From Rhodosorus marinus (taxonomy: Eukaryota; Rhodophyta; Stylonematophyceae; Stylonematales; Stylonemataceae): a stretch of 64,000 nt of DNA. The translations under genes and the position numbers were made by a program. The stretch's first letter is position 1. Each line of letters starts with the position of its first letter. This document shows, in pieces, positions 20,995 to 32,604 of this stretch. The DNA lies in assembly GCA_029953675.1 (NCBI GenBank), contig JAMWBK010000007.1, forward strand, positions 868,001 through 932,000, given 5' to 3'. The notes below the pieces were generated by a model that saw nothing but the letters and a program-made list of their open reading frames with translations, searched no databases and was not told the DNA's origin.

Positions 20995-22724
20995 TTATAA
21001 TTTCTTCGTGTCAATCACGGCGATTGGTGCATCTGGCTTCGCGATTTGGTTTCCACGGATTATGCTCCCCACGGTCTTGAAGAGCAGCTTGATATCGTCG
21101 ACGGGGCTTCCCCTCGTAACGGTTTTGTACAGGTAGGAATCGAAGGTAACCTTCTGCACGTACTCGTCTTCGCACAGCTCCACGAAGGCCTCACGAGCGC
21201 CGTTATTTCTGTAGAAGACAGCCTGGAGGATATCCAGAACCTTGTACGTGGCCCAATACTTGTTATCCCAGTCCCGAATGTAAGTATTCTTGATCTGATC
21301 TTCGGTGGGCAGGACCTGGCCATTTTTTTTACCACAGGACCCATCTTCAGTAATCAAGCACAACATCGGTTTCATTAAAGGCGCGTGCGTTCATACCTCT
21401 CCATTCTTCGACAGCTTCACAATCGCCTCGGCGGCCATTCGACCGCTCTTCGCTGCAAAGTAGATACCCTCACCGGAGCACTTGGTCACATACCCGGCAG
21501 CGTCGCCAACCAGGGCAACTCGGCCCTGGACTCTTCGGGGCCTCGGGTGCTCCGGGATTGGGTGAGCCTCAACCTGCAAATTTCCGGAGAGAGGTCACTC
21601 GTCAGCAAGTCGTACAAGGACGGGACACTCCAGCTCTGAGGTGACGCACCTTGATAAGCTTTCCTCCTTCGAGGCGGTCCGCTGCTCGCTCACGGATTGC
21701 AGTTTGATACTGCTTAATCGCATTCTTGTTGATCACTGTGCCGGTGCCAACTCCAACATGGTCATATTTGGGGAACACCCAACCGTAGAAATCAGGGGAG
21801 ATATCGTCTCCGACGTACATTTCGGCGAGCTCTTCATAGTACTCCATCTTATCCTCGGGGAGCTTGATTCTCTCCTGGAACGCAATAGCGTACGCGTACT
21901 CCCCGGCGTCAATAGCCTTCGCGACACGGGAGTTTGCTCCGTCCGCACCAATGACCATGTCCACCTCAATTTCGCTCTAGTCGTGAAGAAAGAATCAGGC
22001 GCATCGGGCATTAGTCCTAGGACTAGTTGTGGATTTTTCCCTCCGCACACCTGGCGAGACGGTCAAACTTACAGAGGTTCCCTTTCCGGCCTTCTTGTTG
22101 CCGTAGTCAGAGTAGATAATCTTGTACTTGCCCTCACCACCCTCGGGAACCTGCACCTCACTGACGAGCCCATTAATCGGCTTAGCGCCAAGTTCGATTG
22201 CGCGATCACGGAGAAAGCCATCAAGAACTTCTCTCCTTGTCATTCCGATGTACTCATCCGGCTTCAGGGTGCGACCAATATCAGCCGTCCTGTTGCTCGG
22301 GGAGATCATCTTCATCTTTCTGACACGTCTGTCGATGATCTCCGGGGGTAGATCGAACTCTTCCACCATGCACAGCGGAATAGCACCACCACAAGGCTTC
22401 GCATTGTCCATCTTCCTCTCGATGATGTAAGTTTCGATGCCGCCCTTGGCCAGCGCCTCCGCAGCGCAAGATCCCGCCGGACCTCCTCCCACGACCGCTA
22501 CAGATATCTTGGCCTCAACACTTGCGACGCCAACCTATTCAGAACAACAAACACAACGAACCAAAATTCCGTCAGGACCCAAAAAAAACACACCACCCCC
22601 GCCCAGAAACATTGTAATAACAAGCTGTCCTCCCCCCCCAACTCACCCTCCTCCTCGACGAGGTCCGCGTCTGAACCCGAACATCGCGCCGTCCAACAAA
22701 GCTACTCCCAAACACAAACGCCAT
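20995..22724 (-). CDS. chlP: Geranylgeranyl reductase, plastid (454 aa, 5 exons)
   Basis: Reduces geranylgeranyl-PP and/or geranylgeranyl-chlorophyll to the phytyl form for chlorophyll and tocopherol synthesis, in the plastid. Exons 22724-22647, 22534-22073, 21976-21650, 21573-21397 and 21315-20995 are all in phase 0, with introns of 112, 96, 76 and 81 nt. The FAD-binding VGGGPAGSCAAEALAKGG sits at about residue 40. KLIKVEAHPIPEHPRPRRVQ spans the exon 3/4 joint, and GDAAGYVTKCSGEGIYFAAK is the second FAD motif. The first exon, MAFVFGSSFVGRR then Arg/Ser-rich, is a textbook red-type transit peptide. Length equals cyanobacterial and plant ChlP plus leader. The last exon start (VLPTEDQ) was chosen by alignment sense after KLSKNGE. 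Confidence 0.97.
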
Positions 22725-24214
22725 GTCTACTCAGTTATATCTCGCTAGATGGAGTTACCTTTTACGATATAAAAAAAACAAATACACAGGGAGCTTCCAA
22801 AGCCTTGTCGTTACTCCTCAAGAAGGCTAGTCTCTCTCCTCCCTCCCGATTTTACCCTTCCTCCTCCCCCTCCCTCTCCCCCCAAACCCCGTAAACCCGT
22901 CCAAATCTCCTCCCTTTATAAAAAATTCCACCGATCCATCCCTTCCAAAATATAACTTCAAAACAACAAAACATCCCGGCTGGTGAGGAAACGGCACTCC
23001 CCATGCAAAAAAACCCATCCAAACTCCCCCGCTCCTCTCTGACAAGGAAAAATCTCAAAAAAACCCTCTAAAAATCTCGCAAATGGAGGCAATTAGCAAA
23101 GTAACATCGGGCTTCCATTCTATGGCCCGCTGATTAAAATTTCTTCAACTTTTCAATTCTCTCCCCATCTGGCTCTTATGGGCCCAACCGTCAAAAAAAA
23201 AAGAAAAAAGAAAAGGTCACATGTCAACGCGGACCGAAAAAGAAAGGGAATATCTCTTTTTGAATATTTTCTTCTCCTCATCCTAAACAAAAAAATCTAA
23301 CGTCGGGATACATAAAAACGAAATAAAAATTCTATTGTTCAATCTTTATATTGATCTGGATTGAATATCCTTCCCCCCATCGGCTCGGCTTTTTTTGTCC
23401 GGAATCGTCACATATCGTGATGGGTGACTCGATCTGGAAAATGGATTAAAGAAGCCACCTTACCTTACCCCCCTACCTTGTAAAAACAAATTTTGTTGGA
23501 AGTCAATCTTTATGGTATCGTTGATTGAATATCCGATTGTTTTCGTTTTTGGTGAAATTTTTGTGTGTTTGTCAGACATCCGGATGGGGTACGCGATACG
23601 GAAAAATCGACAGAATGGTACATTGCAAAAAAAAGAAGAAAAAGGTCATAAACTCACCTACCCCCCCACCTCCCCCCCCTCCCGGCTTTCTTCCCCCAAA
23701 CGCCAACAATGTGAAAACTTCTCCTTTTCTGTTTTTCGTTGCTAATAGGTGAAACAAGGAAATTTCTGCGAGGTATGATCTCCCGTGCTCACGCCGGGAG
23801 CTGCAGTTGACGTAAAACAATGACATAGCCGTAAATGGATTTGTATCATAATATTGTGTGTGTTTTTCCTCTTAAATTAAAGTCTTGTAACGTATTTATG
23901 AATACATACATTGTATAGAATTTATTTTTGGAGCATATACACCGTGTAGAGAATGGAGAGATTTTAAATGTTAGTACGATGAAAGTACGATAAACGGTAC
24001 TAGTACTGCTATTCGTTCGAGGAGGGATGGCTTTTTGGAGGGGGAGCTCTATCTATCCGTTGTTGTGTTCGTTGGAGGCACGTCTTATTACCTTGAGGGT
24101 CTGTAGAGGGCTTTCATTTGCGACAGGCTATGTGTTTTGATTCTGTCCAGTCAGTCCGTGATTACTGGATCCTCGGTGGCCCGCTGTCCATCACCCACAC
24201 ACATCGAACCGAAC
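22725..24214. other. Gene-less stretch upstream of chlP
   Basis: 22740-23060 is C/A-rich on plus (chlP 5' flank). The rest is AT-rich with short homopolymers. No gene, RNA or long repeat seen. Confidence 0.4.
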
Positions 24215-24376
24215 ATGAACTTTTCACTGACAGCGCGAATAGATGGGAAGGAGCTAGTTCCAGTCAAGTGGACCCTTTCCAAGCCCTCCCCGGAATCAAA
24301 CAAAGCCAAGGTCTTCAAAAACAGTGCTGTTCGTCCAGAGAAGGCTAAACCGCGAGACGAACTGCATGAAGCATAA
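24215..24376 (+). CDS. Possible small protein (53 aa), unknown
   Basis: An ATG opens a 53-codon frame with regular composition: MNFSLTARIDGKELVPVKWT, then Lys/Pro-rich, ending KAKPRDELHEA. The frame is open 26 codons upstream, so an upstream exon is possible. It has no recognised family and lies convergent to the methyltransferase. It is short enough to be chance. Confidence 0.3.
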   Translation: MNFSLTARIDGKELVPVKWTLSKPSPESNKAKVFKNSAVRPEKAKPRDELHEA

Positions 24377-24605
24377 GGCCAAACTCAGTTCAAGTTCTGG
24401 CGGAAAGTCTCTGCGGTACAGTATGAACAAACTTCGAAAGCATAATTTTGACTGATTCTGTTCGATTGGCACGCGCTTACTTGCTTCGTAAGAAGACGGA
24501 GCACGATCACATCGTCAATCCTGTACACGAGAACGTACGTACATTGTCCTTTACTATTCAGTGTTTCTGTTTCTGGGTTTGTCCTGGTTAGAGATTGGAT
24601 CAGCG

Positions 24606-26048
24606 CTACTGAGGGGTTGGGATGATGATGGTCTGATGGATCAAGGCTACGATCTCCTCTGCCTCGCAACCAGACTCCTTTGCGGCAGATCCAATTGATC
24701 CACAGTCTGAAAGGCTCTTGAGGAACTCAAATTGGTTATCCGAGAGCATCATCGGGAAGTAGTCTCCATCAAAGATTGTCTTGTTCGGGAACCCGTGGAT
24801 GCACGGGCTGATGGTGGCCGTGGCGTTGTGAAGCATTTGCGTGTCAGACCAGTCCACGGTATCGAATGGCTCCTTCGAAAGGAAGAACTCGAAGTGGGTT
24901 ACGCTCTCCGGATCCAGGTTCTCCACTAGTCTGTACTGATCTCGCTCCGGCAGGGACTTAGCCAAGTTCAGCAGCTCCTTGTCTTCTAGCACCCTGGCAA
25001 GGTCGAAAGTTCGAGGGTTTGAAAAGCCGATGAACTTGAGCTCCGCCGCGTCGATCATTTCGAACAGCGTGTCAATCGTGTAATCAATCTCCTGCGGGTG
25101 GAGGTACATGTCCGCGAAGGTTGCATCCCTCTCGTTCTCAGCTGCCCATCTCGACTCTTCGCGTTTACGAAGGCGATTCTCTTTGGGCAGAGCCCCAAAA
25201 ACTTTCCTTCCTAACTCGACGCCTCCTTTGAAATCAACTTCGCCTATGGATTGCCGGGGAGGGTGGCGGGGGGGAAGGAAGAAGTGCGGGCAAAGGTGTT
25301 TCTCTCAGAACGGATGATGGGGTCACACCCTATGTCGCTTGTTTGGCAAAGGGAGAAGAAAGTGCATACCTTGTTGTAGCAACGCAAGAGCTTTCTGCAT
25401 CAACTGGATCTCCCATCTACCGTTAAGTGCGTAGACAAAGATGTGCAGAATTCCTCCCGGCTTGAGCTTGTCCTTGAGCGCGAGAAGAGCTCTGAGCGGG
25501 TCCGGCGTGTGGTGGATCACCCCGACGCAGTTTATCATGTCAAAATCTCCCTCCAGTTCGCGTGCATCGAAGATGCTCTTCTGGATCAGCGTCGCGCGAG
25601 CAGCATTGTCCTTTCCTATACTCCTGGACAACCTCTCCGTCGCAACCTCGAGCGCTCCACTGGACAGATCGATACCCACAACCTCAGCCTGTTTGTTCAA
25701 ATGTACGAGATACTCCGTCCCGCAACCAGTCCCACATCCCGCATCCAGAATTCTAATATCCTCCGTCTCGGGCGCGCGCTTCGCACAGAAACTATAGGCG
25801 GTCGGATAGTGCCATCTCCAATTGTACCCAATCGGTTCTTCATCAATCAGCGGATCCGGAGGAAACGGATAAGCATCGTACAGCTTCTCAACTGTACTCG
25901 TGATCTCCCCCTCCGTATCAAACCTAGTAACGTTCCTCTCAGGCTGCGCAACCGAATATCGAACCGTCCCCGCCCGCGAACACCTCCTCACCAATCCTGA
26001 CGACTTGGTTCCCAACCCGCCGCCAGCCACAAACCCCGACTCCATCAT
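24606..26048 (-). CDS. Class I SAM-dependent methyltransferase, cyanobacterial type, with unknown C-terminal domain (438 aa)
   Basis: Exons 26048-25370 and 25243-24606; intron 126 nt, GTATGC donor, CCATAG acceptor, phase 1. The N-terminal half has YDAYPFPPDPLIDEEPIGYN followed by WRW, then SAM motif I ILDAGCGTGCGTEYL, an acidic VGIDLSSGALEVA and motif VGVIHHTPDPLRAL. This layout is familiar from cyanobacterial methyltransferases of unknown substrate. Residues about 230-438 form a second, mostly helical region (DMYLHPQEIDYTIDTLFEMI; ESVTHFEFFLSK) with no family I can name. A short Arg/Ser-rich start suggests plastid targeting, so endosymbiotic gene transfer is the likely origin (inference). 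Substrate unknown. A 150-bp tandem repeat array starts about 130 bp upstream of the ATG. Confidence 0.85.
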
Positions 26049-26174
26049 TGTTAAATTACACAATCTCCTCTTAAAACAAAACGTATAAAAACGAACGTTC
26101 CTCACGATTTTTGTGCAGGTGCTCTTCAGATCAGACGGATTCTCACCTCCGAAACCGTCCACCCTCCCCGCTTA

Positions 26175-26930
26175 GGAATATCTCCATATCTCCAGAATTG
26201 GTCCTCCCCCCAACCACCCATCCGACACGAAGGGTGACCGCGTCGATCATGCAAACCACCGCCGGATGGATGGAACGAGTGGTTGTTTCTTGAGCTGCTC
26301 AGAGGATTCGGAAGGGGATCTTTGATCACCTTCGCTGTTTTGTCTACCAGAAGATGCAGACTTGATCCACCAACCTCCCACGAGTCGTCGATCATGCAAA
26401 CCACCACCGGATGGATGGATCGGGGGTTTGTTTCTTGAGCTGCTCAGAAAAGGACTTCGGTAGGAAGTACTTTTGATCACCTTCGCACCCTGTCGATGCC
26501 TGGATCCGGTGGTTGTTTCTTGAGCTGCTCAGAGGATTCGGTAGGGGGTCTTTGATCACCTTCGCTGTTCCGCATATCTAAATATGTCCAGAATTGATCC
26601 ACAAACCTCCCACGCTCAAGAACGGTCTACATAGGGGTTGCGTTCCCCGAGGTCTTGCAAACCCCCGTGGATGGATAGATCGGGGGTTGTTTCTTGATCT
26701 GCTGAGAGGGTTCTGTTGGGGGTATTTGATCACCTTCGCTGTTCTTCATGTCTGAAGATGTCCAGAATTAGTCCACCAACCTCCCGCGGTGGCCTCGTCG
26801 ATCCTGGAAACTAGTGCGATGGAGACATCTTGAGCTGCTCAGAGGCTACGTTGGGGGAGATTAGATGAATCATGCGGTTCTAAATATTTCAATTGGTTCT
26901 ACCAACCTCCAAACCTCACGAATCGTGACC
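26175..26930. repeat. Array of about five diverged tandem repeats (about 130-160 bp each)
   Basis: Each unit holds GTCGATCATGCAAACC-like, GGATGGATGGATCGG, TTGTTTCTTGAGCTGCTCAG, TTTGATCACCTTCGCTGTT, GTCCAGAATTGATCCACC and AACCTCCCACG blocks. The first unit starts at about 26175 and the last decayed unit ends near 26930. It lies directly upstream of the methyltransferase gene. Confidence 0.9.
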
Positions 26931-29354
26931 TCATTGATCGGCTTGGCTTGCAATCCGCCAACAATGGGCGTTTATCGGGGCGTAGTAGCGATGGGTTCGA
27001 GAATTCGTCTCGAACTGTACCCTCACCTTCGCAAACTGTAGTTGCATCGACCTCATGAACTGGCTTAAGAGGATTTGGTTCCGGAGTGTCGTCATTGCCT
27101 TTAGAGAGAAAAGTTCCGAAAGCCCTCACCGACCGGAGCTCTTTGGGGTTCGTCGACAGCTTCACAATCGATAGTGCCGACTATTTCCGAGTCAGGACAA
27201 CCATTATCAATCTGCATGAGGTGTCCCACATAGTAAACGCTACACTCTATGATGCGCGCTTCGAGTGCTAAATAACGAGCGCGCTTGTCGTGTACTCACC
27301 GAAGCAGTTTTGGGAGACGTTGGTGATGGGACCAATCCCTCCTCCTAGATGTGACCCTCATCGACCGGGTTTGGGTTTAAGCACCCATGTGCAAGAGTCA
27401 ATTCGAGTCCAGGTGAACTCGCTTGAGTTTCCGTCAGAGGCTTGCGACGAAGACGGCGTAGTTTGACCCTGCCCAGCCAAGGACGCTGATTCGTCCTTTG
27501 CATGGGCTGAGCCCCGTTCCTTGCTCAAATTTCCTTCAAACTGACTGGAACAGGGCCTTTTGGGCCTCTGAAGATCTTAGTTTACTTGGCGCCCAATGGA
27601 GCGACATATTCGACTTTGACCTGCCCGCTCATAGTCAATGCGGCCCTCTTGGATAACCTTCTTGGATCTTGCGTCTTAAAAAAGCCAGACCCGTTTCTTG
27701 TTATCCTTCTTCTTCTGACGAGGAGCATGTTGCGTTCTTCGTTGAAAATGCGGGAAAGTGTCCATTTATGTCTCTTTTACGACGAAAATGGGATATTGAC
27801 GAGAGCATATCTTCTTCATTACCGGACTTGTGATCACAACGGATGCGGACCGAAGGCACCGCGGTAAAAGGACATGCAGCGTTCAGTATGGAAGTTTTCG
27901 AGAACCGCAAGAAGTCCTCCTATCGAGCCGTTGGCCTGTAAGGTTGGCCGCCAGGGCGATCGAGCCGGAATTGGGCAGGCGAAGGTCGCTTCCACATCTG
28001 TGAAAGCAAACCAGCTGGACGGCAATGCTCAGCTATCTGTGAGGGCGAAAGCATCGCCTCCTTTCAGAACATGAGGAGCAGTCTGCTCAATGATGACGGA
28101 CTATGCGCCGCCGTTCATTGGACTACTATCCGACGCTTTTGGCATAAGGAATCAGTGTACACGGATGCGCTTAGCAGCCCCGAGACTTTGCCGCCTGCCC
28201 TTGCTCGTCGGCTTATCCCCTTGGTTATGGACGTCTTCCGATTTTTGGCCTAACCCTGGCGGTGCTTGGAAGCGTGAGAGTCACAGACCTCCCTGATGCC
28301 TCGACTTTGACAATTCCTTAGATCTGGCAACACGCTCCTTGCGCCCTTACCTATCAACCTTCAGCGATCTGAATGCCTGGATCGCCGCCCATCCGCCAAA
28401 GCTCCCTCCACAGTCGCAGCAAGGATGTATCGCCGACTGTTACTCTCAGGATACAGTCTACAGACCTGAGTGGGCATCTATGGTAAAGCCGAGCCTGTCA
28501 CTAGTTATACGGGGGTGTCAGCCCCGCCCAAGAGTCACTCGGCTCTCCCCAACCCCAACGACTCTCCACAGAGTTTCAAAACCAGATCAATTGCGATTCA
28601 CATTATTATTTATTTCAAATTTTTGTTCCTTCCAATGATTTCCCCCACATACCCCCCCCTTATCCTAAATCAATTATACTCAATTTGTTCGTCATCTGTT
28701 TAAATTACAAATATTAGAAATATTAGATTTACCAATTCTATACCCCTCCTACAATTATTCTTAAGAAATCTATTGATTATTTATGAGATAAATATTTAGG
28801 CAAGGAGTATTATTGACTCCTTCGTTGTGGTTCGGCAAAGGGGAGATGGTCAAAAAATATTTTGCCCGGTAACCTCGCGAAACCGGAAAACGGAAAATTA
28901 TTTAAACACAAAAACTTTTCGATGTCGACAATTGGTTAATCGGAGAACTAAATGTATTTGGATATAATTCGCACGATATCCTGCATCAGGGCATTAATTG
29001 GATTATTGGATCACCAATAATATCCGAGGAAACGCGAAAGTATATATTTTAGTACTTTTATAGATCAAATCTAAGTTCTGATTTGGGCTGCAATTTGTTT
29101 ATGACAAACGATATTCTCACCGCTCATCCAATTAGAGGGCGGGCACAATAAACTATTTTCGAAATTAGATAAAACGGATTTTTTTTTTGAGGGAAGCGTA
29201 AAAGACCAAATTATGAAAGCATTCTTTAAATATGATCGAAGTTTGTTTTGAGGATGACGTTCTTACTTTGTTAGCAGCGTTTGGTATCAATATCTACGAC
29301 AACGTTAACTATATACAAGCAAGTATCATTATTTTGTCCGTAGGTATCCTTGTT
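26931..29354. other. Gene-less stretch
   Basis: 26931-28600 is moderately GC-rich with scattered short frames on both strands, none convincing. 28600-29350 is AT-rich. It could hide a decayed gene; nothing recognisable. Confidence 0.35.
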
Positions 29355-30196
29355 TTAGAACTTTCGCGAACTTTGCCCTTGGGGGGCGGCTCTCTTTCCT
29401 GATGGTGGTGGTGCCTCCTGACCTGCACCTTCAGCAGACTTCTCATCTTGAAGCCGCCAGCTCGGGCTGGGGGGCGGGCGGGGAGGAGACGGGATTTCGC
29501 TGTTAGATTTGTTGTGCAGACCATCCTCTCCCTCACTACCTTGGGCGTCCTTATTCAGGAAGCGTTTTCCACCTGGTTGTGGTCCAGGCTCCCAGCCCTG
29601 CAGTGTTGTTCCCCATCCAGCAGAGAGACACACTCGCAACGGGGCTTTGTTCTCAAAAACCTTCAGATGGACTCGCGGAAAAAACAAACTTTCGGAAAGA
29701 AAGGAAATTTATGTAGGGGCGAGGAAGAGCATGACCAACATGGGTACGCAATGTAGAGCCATTCCCCCCCCGCATTTACCGCCACCAAAGCTGCCTAACG
29801 CGACGAGGACAGTATTCCAAGCGACGCTGGCGTGATCCGTGCTGAGTGAGAAATATGCTGCGAAGACCTTTCCGCAGCTCCACCAATCATGTGCACAAGA
29901 AGACGAAAAAAAGAAAAAAAAGAGACATAAACTCACCCAAGTTTCTAACAAAAAACGAAAAAACCGTTAGCGCGCTCTCTGCCATTCACCCCCCCCCCTC
30001 CCCCACAAAACACGCGCACGCACATCGATCCGTGCTGCTCGTTCTCTCCCCAACGCCAAGGACAACGACGTGTTTTTTTTCACCGGCTCCTCACAAACGG
30101 TTGCAGGATTGATTTGGTTGTTGCTCACGCCATAATCGAGCAGATAGACTTCCCCTCGAGCTGGTTCCGCACAAAAACCGTTCTGTCAATTGCCAT
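29355..30196 (-). CDS. Uncharacterised small membrane-anchored protein (160 aa, 3 exons)
   Basis: Assembled from splice signals: exons 30196-30129, 29877-29780 and 29671-29355; introns 251 and 108 nt; GTGAGC and GTAAAT donors. The first acceptor follows a long T tract. All three phases (2, 1) fit, which is unlikely by chance. The product starts MAIDRTVFVRNQLEGKSICS. It has one hydrophobic segment near residues 40-57 (VAWNTVLVALGSFGG) and then KVFENKAPLRV. The last 90 residues are Pro/Ser/Lys-rich and disordered, with no predicted fold. No family recognised; the single short TM after a small N-domain recalls small respiratory-complex subunits, but that is only an impression. The sense-strand flank upstream is C-poor. 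Confidence 0.5.
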
Positions 30197-31332
30197 TCCA
30201 AGGCCTCCCGCAATATGGAGGAAGGGGACGATGCGAACAGAGCATTTTCGGGGGTCCGAAACTCGAGAAAGAAATGGCTCCTCGACCTCAATAAGTGATA
30301 TGGGAGAGGAAAAGGAGGGGGGAGAAAGCTAAAGTTCCTTCCATACTATTGCCATCTGGTCTTTGAAAAGTCATCAGCAGGACTTTTGCCGATCTATTCC
30401 CGAGCAGACGACCGTCCTCACCCCCCAGCGCTCTCCAACTGGATTCCAAAAACCAATCCCTTCCCATCTCCTAACAAAATATTCCAAAAAAGCAATTTTG
30501 TTGTTGCAACGCTTTCCTCATTGGATAAACGAACTGCACGATCACCTCATTACGTAAGTGGGTTTTTATTGGTCAACCGAAAACAAAAAATGATTTGTTA
30601 GTATTTGTAAAGAAAAAAATAAGGATCATCTCCCCATCCGCAAATTCCATCCTCCTTCTTTTATTGGATACACGTAATGGCGTTCCACGAACCAAAATCA
30701 TTCTTTGTACCGAAGCCCCAATAATTTAATTAAAAACGCTATCACCGGCTCATGTATTATTGAAGAAAGTACATGGATGGATCCCTACCTCCAGTGATGT
30801 AAAACTATCCAGAAGTTTTGAGCTTTAGATACTTTTCATTGGTAGATCGAATTGTTATATCGTACTTAATTGGTACAAGAAATCCCTATATACATTTTCA
30901 TTGGATAATAATAATAAATATTCACTATATTAGTATTTTAAAACGATATTGTTTAAAATATTACGCTGTTCAATACCGATCGGATCCGCGAGGATCGATT
31001 GCTGTTTCGGCGTTTTTTGTACGAAAAACGAAGGTTGGAGGTGAAAAAAATTGTATTTTAGTAATAATATTAACGGAAATGAACAATGCGGATGGATGAG
31101 TTTTTGCCGGGTTTGTGGATAGCCAGTAAAAAGTACGAAAAAAGGAAAGAATGGGTTGCAGAGAGAGTGAAAATTTGGGGGTTTTTGGTTTGTGTTTTAT
31201 GAAGTAATTCTTATTGTCGATGTCTTGTTTTGTGAAGTTCTTTTGGGGTTGAGGTTGAGAGGTTGCTGAGTAATGGGAAATGGAAATAGGTGCGGAAGGA
31301 TTGTTTGGTGTGTGTGTGTGTGCGTGGGTGAG
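30197..31332. other. Gene-less AT-rich stretch
   Basis: Mostly AT-rich; becomes G/T-rich on plus after about 31100, with a short TG repeat at about 31311-31323. No gene seen. Confidence 0.4.
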
Positions 31333-31340
31333 TATATATA
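31333..31340 (+). promoter_or_regulatory. Candidate TATA box upstream of the zinc-finger gene
   Basis: TATATATA about 180 bases upstream of the ATG at 31520, inside a G/T-rich flank. A T-rich tract ending in TTTTAG at about 31491 could be the acceptor of a 5' UTR intron. Confidence 0.4.
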
Positions 31341-31519
31341 GAGGAGTTTGAGGGAGTGAGCTAGTTAGGTTTGGTGTGCTGGCGGAAGTAATTTTTGATG
31401 AGGGATAAGGACAAGGAAGGATTAGAGTAGGGTTTAAGTGGCGTAAGGTATTAGGTCAGGTGCTGTTTTTTGGTCTCCTTTTTTTTTTTTAGGTTGTTGT
31501 TTTTGTGCTGAAGAACGGA

Positions 31520-32035
31520 ATGGGAAGGAGGAGGTTGAACAGAGTCTATCGATGCGACTTTGACGGCTGCGGGAGAGTGTTTCCGAGGAACTACAACCTT
31601 CAGGTGCATCGACGAGTGCACTCGGAGCAGACCCCTTTCAAGTGTACCTTGGCCGGATGCGACAGGGCTTTTAGGTGGAAGTCCAGTTTGCAGTGCCATA
31701 CGGTCTCGCATGCGAGAAGTATGGACAAGAGGACCCCGGAGAAGGTTGTTGAGAAGCCTTTTGATGAGAAACTATTGTCTACAGAGTCATCGTACGCTCT
31801 CTATGATGTTGCGCCGGAAGTCAGTGAGCTTTGGTTGGGAGATGAAACCGAGCGCGTGAACAACGGTGATGGGAGCGAATGCATCGACCCTCTGGATGTG
31901 GGAGGGTTTGAATACCCTGTGATGAAGCTACCCTCTGCTGAGCTCTCAGACATGACCGGTACTACCAGTGGGTCAATGGATGCCTGGAATTTTCTGGTTC
32001 TGGACGACTCGCATGGAGTTGGTAGCTTCCAATGA
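31520..32035 (+). CDS. C2H2 zinc-finger protein, two TFIIIA-type fingers (171 aa)
   Basis: Probable DNA- or RNA-binding regulator. Finger 1 (YRCDFDGCGRVFPRN...HRRVH) and finger 2 (FKCTLAGCDRAFRW...HTVSH) both have the C-x4-C-x12-H-x3-H spacing seen in TFIIIA and related proteins, joined by a canonical linker-like SEQTPF. The basic start MGRRRLNR could be a nuclear signal. Residues 70-171 have no fold and are acidic (SELWLGDETERVNNGDGSEC), as in activation domains. Single exon. It differs in finger spacing from the three minus-strand paralogues at 32.6, 36.6 and 42.2 kb and is not a direct copy of them. Confidence 0.75.
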   Translation: MGRRRLNRVYRCDFDGCGRVFPRNYNLQVHRRVHSEQTPFKCTLAGCDRAFRWKSSLQCHTVSHARSMDKRTPEKVVEKPFDEKLLSTESSYALYDVAPEVSELWLGDETERVNNGDGSECIDPLDVGGFEYPVMKLPSAELSDMTGTTSGSMDAWNFLVLDDSHGVGSFQ

Positions 32036-32604
32036 CCGGTTGGGACGGATTGAGAACTGTGTTTTCCCCTCACTGCGTAGATGAGGATAAATGCGGAGGA
32101 ACGACCAGGCTTTGGGATTGCCGCAGTACTGCTTTCGTATTCTGTCAAGGCGGATTGTGTTGGATGGCGCATCGGGAGGGTGCTGTGCATCCACAGCTGA
32201 TCAGACACTGATGGATGAGTAGCTGCGCTTAATGGTGTCATAGGTGGATTGGTGACTATCAGAGTGTGGTACTGTTGTGGATTGGCGCATTGTCTTTCGC
32301 ATTCCTTTTAGAGTTGGGGAACATGTTTTGTATTTATAGTCTTTATATAAAGCGCGAGATTCTGTATCTTAAAAAACAAACTCTTGCTACAAGGCAAAAT
32401 ATCCCATCGAGTCCGGATCTAGTGGCTCGGGGCCCTCATTCTCTAGTCCGGAGACGTCTATACTCCACGTCGTGGAAAACAAAAAGCAAGACAAGCAAGT
32501 GGTCATAAGACCCTGTCCGTGTCCGTGCAAGTGCCAAAAGCTATAACGGCAAAAATAAACAGCCTTGTCATCCTGCGCTACAAAAAGAAAAACTTAAGCC
32601 AAGT
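32036..32604. other. Convergent stretch between two zinc-finger genes
   Basis: 3' flanks of both genes. No further feature seen. Confidence 0.4.
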
